64,000 bases of DNA, taken from Aquimarina agarilytica ZC1. Lineage in GTDB: Bacteria; Bacteroidota; Bacteroidia; Flavobacteriales; Flavobacteriaceae. A program made the position numbers and the translations under genes. Under the pieces are notes generated by a model. That model did not search any database, had not been told where the DNA came from, and saw nothing but the letters and a program-made list of their open reading frames with translations. Below, in pieces: positions 58,580-64,000 of the stretch (its first letter is position 1; every line of letters starts with the position of its first letter). The stretch lies in assembly GCF_000255455.1 (NCBI RefSeq), contig NZ_JH621246.1:174969-238968 (forward strand). Direction: 5' to 3'.

Positions 58580-59347
58580 CTACATTCCGTACACTTCTTT
58601 TGAATTTTGGGTAGTTAACGCTGCTATTTTCTCTACAGGTAATTGATAAATATCGGCTATTTTTTCGGCTATATTATAAATATAAGAAGACTCATTTCGT
58701 TTACCCCGAAAGGGAGTTGGTGCTAAATAAGGCGCATCGGTTTCCAACACGATATGCGCTATATCTATCTTATTCAAAAATTGATCAATTTTTCCGTTTT
58801 TAAATGTTGACACCCCACCTATCCCTAATTTCATTCCACAATTTATAGCCTGCAAGGCCTGCTCATAGGTTCCTGTAAAACAGTGAAAAATTCCATGCAA
58901 ATCTTCTCCTCTATGCTTTTCTAAAATTTCAAAAGTTTCATTAAACGCATCCCTACAATGAATATTAATAGGCAACTGATGCTTTTTTGCTAAGGCTATC
59001 TGCTTTTCAAAGGCATTTTTTTGTTCATTTATATACGTTTTATCCCAATACAAATCCATACCAATTTCGCCCACTGCGCAAAACTGATGCTTTTCTAATT
59101 GCTCCTCTACATGAGCCAATTCTGCTAAATAATTTTCTTTTACATGTGTTGGGTGCAACCCCATCATTAAAAACACATTATTTGGAAAAGCTTGCTGTAC
59201 CTCAAATAAATCTTTTGTAGTTTCTGAATCTACAGAAGGAACAAACAAACGAGAAACGCCTTTATCAATGGCGCGTTGAATCATTAAATTTCTATCTTCG
59301 GCGAAAGCCTCACTATTTAAATGGGTATGTGTATCGGTTAAAATCAT
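58580..59347 (-). CDS. TatD-family metal-dependent hydrolase
   Basis: TIM-barrel metal-dependent deoxyribonuclease of the TatD family, 255 residues. The N-terminal T-D-T-H-T-H-L (residues 4-10) supplies two His ligands. Further motifs are A-V-G-E-I-G-M-D (~92-99), I-N-I-H-C-R-D-A (~126-133), G-I-F-H-C-F-T-G-T (~153-161) and E-T-D-A-P-Y-L-A-P (~201-209), covering the family active site. Role is probably 3'-5' DNA processing or repair. Confidence 0.95.
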   Translation of the reverse strand: MILTDTHTHLNSEAFAEDRNLMIQRAIDKGVSRLFVPSVDSETTKDLFEVQQAFPNNVFLMMGLHPTHVKENYLAELAHVEEQLEKHQFCAVGEIGMDLYWDKTYINEQKNAFEKQIALAKKHQLPINIHCRDAFNETFEILEKHRGEDLHGIFHCFTGTYEQALQAINCGMKLGIGGVSTFKNGKIDQFLNKIDIAHIVLETDAPYLAPTPFRGKRNESSYIYNIAEKIADIYQLPVEKIAALTTQNSKEVYGM

Positions 59348-59395
59348 GCGCCAAAAATAATGATTTTTGAGGCACTAAAATCTAGAATATTTTAG

Positions 59396-59734
59396 TTAAA
59401 TATCTACCTTAAAGTAGGTTTTTATTATGGTCTTAATTATTTCTTCTTCGCGATTTGTCAATGCTGTTGACGAATGATTACACTGGAATAGTTGTCTTAA
59501 CTCATTGTACAAGCTTGTGATTTTTTCAATAGAGATATCGTTTTTACTTATATACTTCCTTATTTTTCTACGACTTACCATACTCCTATCTTCGAGTATT
59601 TGATCCAAATGTGCTTCAAATTTTAACTCACCAACACTATCAATGATTAATTGACGCTTTTGATTTCCCTGAACATTTTCAGAAAAGCTAAAATACAAAA
59701 GGAAATAAGTTTTAAAATCTAAATAGCTCCACAT
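59396..59734 (-). CDS. Protein of unknown function
   Basis: A 112-residue protein, largely helical and charged after the first 20 residues (Y-F-L-L-Y-F-S-F-S), with a region E-D-R-S-M-V-S-R-R-K-I-R-K-Y-I-S (~49-64) that is strongly basic. No domain was recognised. The final part N-R-E-E-E-I-I-K-T-I is typical of a helix. Placed between tatD and tadA; whether it is cotranscribed with either is not clear. Confidence 0.4.
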   Translation of the reverse strand: MWSYLDFKTYFLLYFSFSENVQGNQKRQLIIDSVGELKFEAHLDQILEDRSMVSRRKIRKYISKNDISIEKITSLYNELRQLFQCNHSSTALTNREEEIIKTIIKTYFKVDI

Positions 59735-59895
59735 AAAAAAACATGTTTACTATCATAACCTAAACAATTCATAATAATTACAAACACTAAGCTAGGTTTA
59801 CGAGTAGCAGTAAAAAACTACATAAAAATAAATATTTTATTGAAAATCAACACTTTAAAACATGAAAATAACACTTTAGCGAATAAATTTTATTG

Positions 59896-59931
59896 AAAAC
59901 AACTCAAAAATCCACTATAATCTTGAGTGTT
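59896..59931 (-). terminator. Weak terminator-like hairpin after tadA
   Basis: AACTCAA and TTGAGTGTTT-type arms (59901-59907 with about 59923-59932) pair with a bulge. It is imperfect and partly overlaps the tadA stop, so low confidence. Confidence 0.3.
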
Positions 59932-60381
59932 TTAATTTAAATTTCGCTTTTCAACAAAGAAACGCTTTAACAAATGTTCACATTCATCTGCCAATATCCC
60001 CCCAATAAATTCGGTTTTAGGATGTAATGTTGTTCCCATTACTTTACAACCACGCTTAAAGTCCGATGCTCCGTAAACAATTTTTGAAATTTGACTCCAA
60101 TACAAAGCTCCAGCACACATTTGGCAAGGCTCCAAGGTTACATAAAGTGTACAATCACGCAAATATTTCCCGCCTAAAAAATTAGCTGCCGCTGTAATAG
60201 CTTGCATTTCGGCATGTGCAGTTACATCGTTCAATAATTCTGTTAAATTGTGTGCACGTGCTATTATGCGATCTTTTATCACAATAACTGCCCCAACTGG
60301 AACCTCATCTTTTTCAAAAGCAGCTTCGGCCTCTTGCAAGGCTTTTTTCATATAGTACACATCATCAAAAACGGATTCCAT
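59932..60381 (-). CDS. tadA: tRNA(adenine-34) deaminase
   Basis: Zinc-dependent deaminase that makes inosine at the wobble position of tRNA-Arg(ACG). At 149 residues from the ATG at 60381 (M-E-S-V-F-D-D-V-Y-Y-M-K-K-A-L) it is the usual length. The catalytic HAE motif is H-A-E-M-Q-A-I and the second zinc motif is E-P-C-Q-M-C-A-G. The upstream ATG at 60399 overlaps the -7 box, so it is not the start. This sequence alone cannot rule out a related nucleoside deaminase. Confidence 0.9.
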   Translation of the reverse strand: MESVFDDVYYMKKALQEAEAAFEKDEVPVGAVIVIKDRIIARAHNLTELLNDVTAHAEMQAITAAANFLGGKYLRDCTLYVTLEPCQMCAGALYWSQISKIVYGASDFKRGCKVMGTTLHPKTEFIGGILADECEHLLKRFFVEKRNLN

Positions 60382-60396
60382 AGCAAAGTATTTACT

Positions 60397-60404
60397 CAAA
60401 TGTA
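60397..60404 (-). promoter_or_regulatory. Putative -7 box of tadA
   Basis: Minus strand TACATTTG matches TAnnTTTG, 15 bases before the ATG at 60381. It overlaps the longer frame's first codon, which fixes the start. Confidence 0.55.
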
Positions 60405-60497
60405 ATTAAAAATAACTTGTTAAAACATGCGGACTATTCCCATCATAAAATCCCATATATAAATTGATCACATTCCATTTTATAATTCTAATCGTAT

Positions 60498-60505
60498 TAT
60501 TTTTG
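60498..60505 (+). promoter_or_regulatory. Putative -7 box of dxs, next to its start codon
   Basis: TATTTTTG matches TAnnTTTG and is only 4 bases before the dxs ATG. If it is real, transcription would begin at or beside the start codon. Confidence 0.35.
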
Positions 60506-60509
60506 CAGT

Positions 60510-62276
60510 ATGCAAAAACTTTTAAATTCAATAAACTCCCCCGATGATTTGCGTAAACTTAACAAAACGCAACTCCCACAATTAGCTCAGGAATTGCGTG
60601 AGTTTATCATTACTATTGTTGCCACAAAAGAAGGACACTTAGGCGCTAGCTTAGGAGTTGTCGAATTAAGTATTGCATTACACTATTGCTATAACACACC
60701 AATAGATAACATTGTTTGGGACGTAGGTCATCAGGCGTATCCGCATAAAATTTTAACAGGTCGAAAAGCCGTTTTTGACACCAACAGACAACTTAATGGC
60801 ATTAGTGGCTTTCCTAAACGAAGTGAAAGTAAGTATGATGCTTTTGGCACAGGACATTCATCCACTTCCATTTCTGCCGTGTTAGGTATGGCTTTGGCTG
60901 CTAAAATAAAACATGAACACAACCAACAGCATATTGCCGTTATTGGTGATGCTTCCATTGCTAGTGGAATGGCTTTTGAAGCATTAAATCATGCTGGTGT
61001 TGCTCAAGCAAATCTTACCGTAATTTTAAATGACAATGCCATTGGTATTGATCCAAGTGTTGGAGCATTAAAAAACTACTTAACCAAAGCCAAAAAAGGC
61101 ATTTTTAACAGACAACCAAATATTATCGAAGCCTTAAACTTTGAATATATTGGTCCCATTGATGGCCATAATATAGACGAAGTTATTCTTCATTTAGAAC
61201 AACTTAAAAAAATAACAGGACCTAAACTATTACATATAGTCACCACCAAAGGAAAAGGATTAAAAAAAGCCGAAGAAGATCAAGTACGCTATCACGCTCC
61301 CGGAAAATTTGACGCCAAAACAGGAGAACTCGCTCCAAAAATAGCCACTCCTTCTGCTCCTAAATTTCCTGAAGTATTGGGAACAAGCTTGATTGAATTA
61401 GCTTCTAAAAACAAAAAAATTATAACACTCACCCCGGCTATGCCTACTGGTAGTGGTTTAAATAAGCTAATGCAACAATTCCCAGAACGTAGCTTTGACG
61501 TGGGTATTGCCGAACAACATGCGGTTACACTTGCCGCCGGTATGGCCACACAGGGTCTTATCCCTTTTTGTGTTATTTATTCTACTTTTTTGCAACGGGC
61601 TTATGACCAAGTGATTCACGATGTAGCCCTACAAAATTTACCTGTAGTTTTTTGTATTGATCGCGCTGGCCTTGTTGGTCATGACGGTGCCACACATCAT
61701 GGTGTTTTTGATATGGCTTATTTGCGTTGTATCCCCAACTTAATTATAGCCGTTCCTGCCGATGAAGTCGCCTTTAGAAATTTACTTTATACTGCTTCGT
61801 TAGGAATGCAACACCCCATAGCTATTCGCTATCCAAGAGGAAAAGGCATTCATTTAGATTGGAAACAGCCTTTTAAAAAAGTAAGTATCGGGGTAGGAAA
61901 ACAACTATCCAAAGGAAACAAACTTGCTATTTTAAGCATCGGAAAAATGACACAATTCGCACGTAAAGCTATAGCTCGATCAACTCATGAAGTAGCTCAT
62001 TTTGATATGGGCTTTGTAAAACCATTGGATACTAAACTTCTCACGCAAGTGTTTAACAGCTACAGCAAAATTATAACTATTGAAGATGGAGTAATTACTG
62101 GTGGTTTTGGATCGGCTGTGTTAGAGGAAGCTCAAGCACAAAATTACAAAGGAACCATTAAACTCATGGGTGTTCCCGATCAATTTATTGATCATGGCAC
62201 CACCGAAGAACTGTACCAAATTTGCAATTTAGATGTTGACGCTATTATTCAAGAAATTCATCGTAGTTTAAACTAA
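60510..62276 (+). CDS. dxs: 1-deoxy-D-xylulose-5-phosphate synthase
   Basis: First enzyme of the MEP isoprenoid pathway; condenses pyruvate and glyceraldehyde-3-phosphate using thiamine diphosphate. At 588 residues it is the shorter Bacteroidota form. Blocks include GHLGASLGVVELSIALHY (~44-61), W-D-V-G-H-Q-A-Y-P-H-K-I (~71-82), the thiamine-binding GDASIASG-type sequence (~147-154) and later A-E-Q-H-A-V-T (~332-338). The typical N-terminal MQKLLNSINSPDDLRKL supports the start. Transcribed toward the GH16 gene with 150 bases between. Confidence 0.96.
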   Translation: MQKLLNSINSPDDLRKLNKTQLPQLAQELREFIITIVATKEGHLGASLGVVELSIALHYCYNTPIDNIVWDVGHQAYPHKILTGRKAVFDTNRQLNGISGFPKRSESKYDAFGTGHSSTSISAVLGMALAAKIKHEHNQQHIAVIGDASIASGMAFEALNHAGVAQANLTVILNDNAIGIDPSVGALKNYLTKAKKGIFNRQPNIIEALNFEYIGPIDGHNIDEVILHLEQLKKITGPKLLHIVTTKGKGLKKAEEDQVRYHAPGKFDAKTGELAPKIATPSAPKFPEVLGTSLIELASKNKKIITLTPAMPTGSGLNKLMQQFPERSFDVGIAEQHAVTLAAGMATQGLIPFCVIYSTFLQRAYDQVIHDVALQNLPVVFCIDRAGLVGHDGATHHGVFDMAYLRCIPNLIIAVPADEVAFRNLLYTASLGMQHPIAIRYPRGKGIHLDWKQPFKKVSIGVGKQLSKGNKLAILSIGKMTQFARKAIARSTHEVAHFDMGFVKPLDTKLLTQVFNSYSKIITIEDGVITGGFGSAVLEEAQAQNYKGTIKLMGVPDQFIDHGTTEELYQICNLDVDAIIQEIHRSLN

Positions 62277-62426
62277 CCAAAATATACTTTTCAAGTCTTG
62301 TAAAAACAAGCAACTATATTTACTTGCTTAACACACTATAATTAGGGTTTATCTGTAATATTTAGCACACAAATCCAATATTTTTACTACTTTGCTAGGC
62401 AATAATCAAACAAATAAAATGCTCCA

Positions 62427-63299
62427 ATGAACAACTTATCTTTTTTTAAAAAAGCCAGTCTTTTGATAGCGACTTTAACCACACTTAGCACTTTTGCTCA
62501 ACCCACTCCTCCCAAAGGTGAATCCTGGAAAATGCTTACTACATTAAGTGACGAATTTGATACTTGGGATGACACCAAATGGAGAAAAGTACTTTGGGAC
62601 TACCCGGCACCTAACAAAATGAAGGACGAAAATGCTGGAGTTTCCAATGGTAAATTATGGATTAAAGCAAGTATCGCTTCTGATACCGATACAGAAAGGT
62701 GGTTTGAAACCTCAAGAATATATTCAAAAGCACAAATTTCATATCCAATGTATATTGAATGTAGTATGAAAACAGCTCATATTTCTGCATATAACACCTT
62801 TTGGCTGAATAATGGAAATGCCGAGGGTAGAGATGAAATTGATATTTGCGAAAACATGTCTAATCCTATTAACAAAGAAGACGCCGACTTAGCTTATGTA
62901 AGACAATCACAATATTTTATTGTTGAAAATAGTGAAGCCGAAAGAAGTAAAGAAGTGTTTCCTGAGATTGAGGATAACCATACTAGAATTGCCGATTTTG
63001 ACAATCGAAAATTATCCAACAACAACCCCGCTAAAGGCAAAAAATGGAACGAAGACTACCAGACTTTTGGCTTATATTGGAAAGATGCCTACACTATGAT
63101 TTATTATATTAATGGTGAAAAATCGGGTGTTGATATTTCAAAAACCCCTTTTACCAGAAAATTAGATGTGATATGGGATTTATGGACTCAAAATCACGAT
63201 GGTGGCCTAGAAACAAAAGAACGTATGCAATCGTTTACCGAAGAAGAAAGAACCATGTATATTGATTATGTGCACACCTATACTTATGCTAAAAAGTAA
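62427..63299 (+). CDS. GH16 endo-beta-glycanase (agarase/porphyranase-like)
   Basis: Secreted glycoside hydrolase of 290 residues. The signal peptide ends STFAQ (~25). The GH16 fold is supported by W-K-M-L-T-T-L-S-D-E-F-D (~34-45) and the catalytic motif E-I-D-I-C-E with Glu137 (nucleophile), Asp139 and Glu142 (acid/base). The N-terminal pattern resembles beta-agarases and beta-porphyranases of marine Bacteroidota; it has no T9SS tail, so it is periplasmic, released or membrane-attached by other means. Which substrate (agarose, porphyran or carrageenan) cannot be settled by eye. Together with the GH50 lipoprotein it suggests red-alga polysaccharide use. Confidence 0.9.
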   Translation: MNNLSFFKKASLLIATLTTLSTFAQPTPPKGESWKMLTTLSDEFDTWDDTKWRKVLWDYPAPNKMKDENAGVSNGKLWIKASIASDTDTERWFETSRIYSKAQISYPMYIECSMKTAHISAYNTFWLNNGNAEGRDEIDICENMSNPINKEDADLAYVRQSQYFIVENSEAERSKEVFPEIEDNHTRIADFDNRKLSNNNPAKGKKWNEDYQTFGLYWKDAYTMIYYINGEKSGVDISKTPFTRKLDVIWDLWTQNHDGGLETKERMQSFTEEERTMYIDYVHTYTYAKK

Positions 63300-63335
63300 T
63301 TATAGCTTGCTTGTTTAAAATATAATTGTAAACTA

Positions 63336-64000
63336 ATGCCAAATACTATAAAAAAAACCGACACAGAAATCACTTCATTTGAAACTGAGGTTAAGGCTTT
63401 AATTGATACACAACGAAAGTTCTTTTATAGTAATGCCACAAAACCTGTTTCTTTTAGAATTGCTCAATTAAAAAAATTAAAACAACTCCTTAAAGACAAT
63501 GAAGCTCAACTCCATAAAGCCATTTATGCCGATTTAAGAAAGTCTGAGTTTGACAATTTAACTACAGAATTATTACCCCTTTACAGTGAAATTGATTATG
63601 CTGTAAAAAACTTAAAAAAGTGGGCAACTCCAAAACGTGTAAAAACTACTATTTTAAATTTTCCTTCTAAAAGTTATATTGTTGCAGAACCACTCGGAGT
63701 TTCGTTAATTATTGGCGCATGGAATTTTCCTTACAATATTGCACTAATCCCCATAGTGGGTGCTATAGCTGCTGGAAATACTAGTATTTTAAAACCTAGC
63801 GAAATGGCTCCTGCAACGAGTGCTATTATGGCTGAGCTCATTAACAAAAACTTCCCATCGAACTATCTAAAAGTTTTACAAGGGGGTATTCCCGAAACTA
63901 CAGCGATACTAAAACAGCGTTTTGATAAAATTTTCTTTACGGGAAGTCCGCAAGTTGGAAAAATTGTAAATCAAGCTGCCGCCCCACACCTCACCAATGT
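63336..64000 (+). CDS. Aldehyde dehydrogenase family protein (3' end outside window)
   Basis: NAD(P)-dependent aldehyde dehydrogenase; only the first 221 codons are in the window. The start M-P-N-T-I-K-K-T-D is at 63336. The N-terminal cofactor-binding part shows the ALDH signature E-P-L-G-V-S-L-I-I-G-A-W-N-F-P-Y-N (~110-126), A-A-G-N-T-S-I-L-K-P-S-E (~139-150) and F-F-T-G-S-P-Q-V-G-K (~200-209). The catalytic Cys and Glu lie beyond the window end. The spacing pattern resembles fatty-aldehyde dehydrogenases of the ALDH3 type. 36 bases separate it from the GH16 stop. Confidence 0.9.
   Translation, partial: MPNTIKKTDTEITSFETEVKALIDTQRKFFYSNATKPVSFRIAQLKKLKQLLKDNEAQLHKAIYADLRKSEFDNLTTELLPLYSEIDYAVKNLKKWATPKRVKTTILNFPSKSYIVAEPLGVSLIIGAWNFPYNIALIPIVGAIAAGNTSILKPSEMAPATSAIMAELINKNFPSNYLKVLQGGIPETTAILKQRFDKIFFTGSPQVGKIVNQAAAPHLTN

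Noticed and set aside
60382-60399. Start of tadA at 60399
   Set aside because: It would overlap the -7 box at 60397-60404, and homologues begin at the later ATG.

Overview
The window looks like chromosome of a marine, agar-degrading flavobacterium (Bacteroidota). The evidence is low G+C, many TAnnTTTG-type -7 boxes, five secreted proteins with type IX secretion (T9SS) C-terminal sorting domains, an archaeal-type prolyl-tRNA synthetase, Bacteroidota-style ExbB/ExbD genes, and GH50 and GH16 enzymes typical of agar or porphyran users. The genus cannot be fixed from the sequence alone. No rRNA, CRISPR array, prophage or intact transposase was seen.

Layout: 1-3.4 kb, 3' part of an RND efflux pump gene. 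3.7-7.7 kb, two T9SS cargo proteins (a nuclease/phosphatase and a beta-trefoil protein). 8-10.3 kb, aspS and a small exported protein. 10.4-14.3 kb, a lipoprotein metalloprotease and a GH50 agarase on the minus strand. 14.6-17.6 kb, an acetyltransferase, a ClC transporter without its gating glutamate, and a small membrane protein. 17.6-24.5 kb, a large FG-GAP/Ig-like T9SS protein, nhaB and anmK. 24.6-27 kb, an acyl-CoA dehydrogenase and a three-gene cluster (DUF2752, LITAF-like zinc ribbon, YfiT/DinB). 27-32 kb, an Lrp regulator divergent from metE, then a coiled-coil protein and a Nif3 protein. 32-34.6 kb, a ParE-type toxin-antitoxin pair, a basic exported protein and lpxK.

34.6-40.1 kb is minus-strand. 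It holds lipA-gap-hybrid histidine kinase, then a small membrane protein-glycosyltransferase-ECF sigma operon ending in a remnant of an Nramp gene. 40.1-41.1 kb is almost 1 kb without protein genes. It holds a candidate small RNA with its own promoter-like box and a strong terminator, and a 160-bp nested inverted repeat that looks like a MITE. 41.1-43.8 kb is a multidomain T9SS protein: beta-helix, fucolectin-like and ricin-like domains. 43.9-52 kb holds murB, an aminotransferase, rpsT, two identical tRNA-Glu genes, proS, a repeat lipoprotein, a FadL-like porin and folE. 52.3-54.6 kb is a T9SS metalloprotease. 54.8-60.4 kb is an ExbB/ExbD operon, asparaginase, TatD, an unknown protein and tadA. 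60.5-64 kb is dxs, a GH16 enzyme and the start of an aldehyde dehydrogenase.

How it fits together: the GH50 lipoprotein, the GH16 enzyme and the beta-helix protein could break down algal polysaccharides outside the cell or at its surface. The ExbB/ExbD complex could energise TonB-dependent uptake. No SusC/SusD pair lies in the window, so this is not a classical polysaccharide utilisation locus. Most other genes are housekeeping. The least explained parts are the 40.1-41.1 kb interval, several orphan hairpins, the metE leader and the altered ClC.
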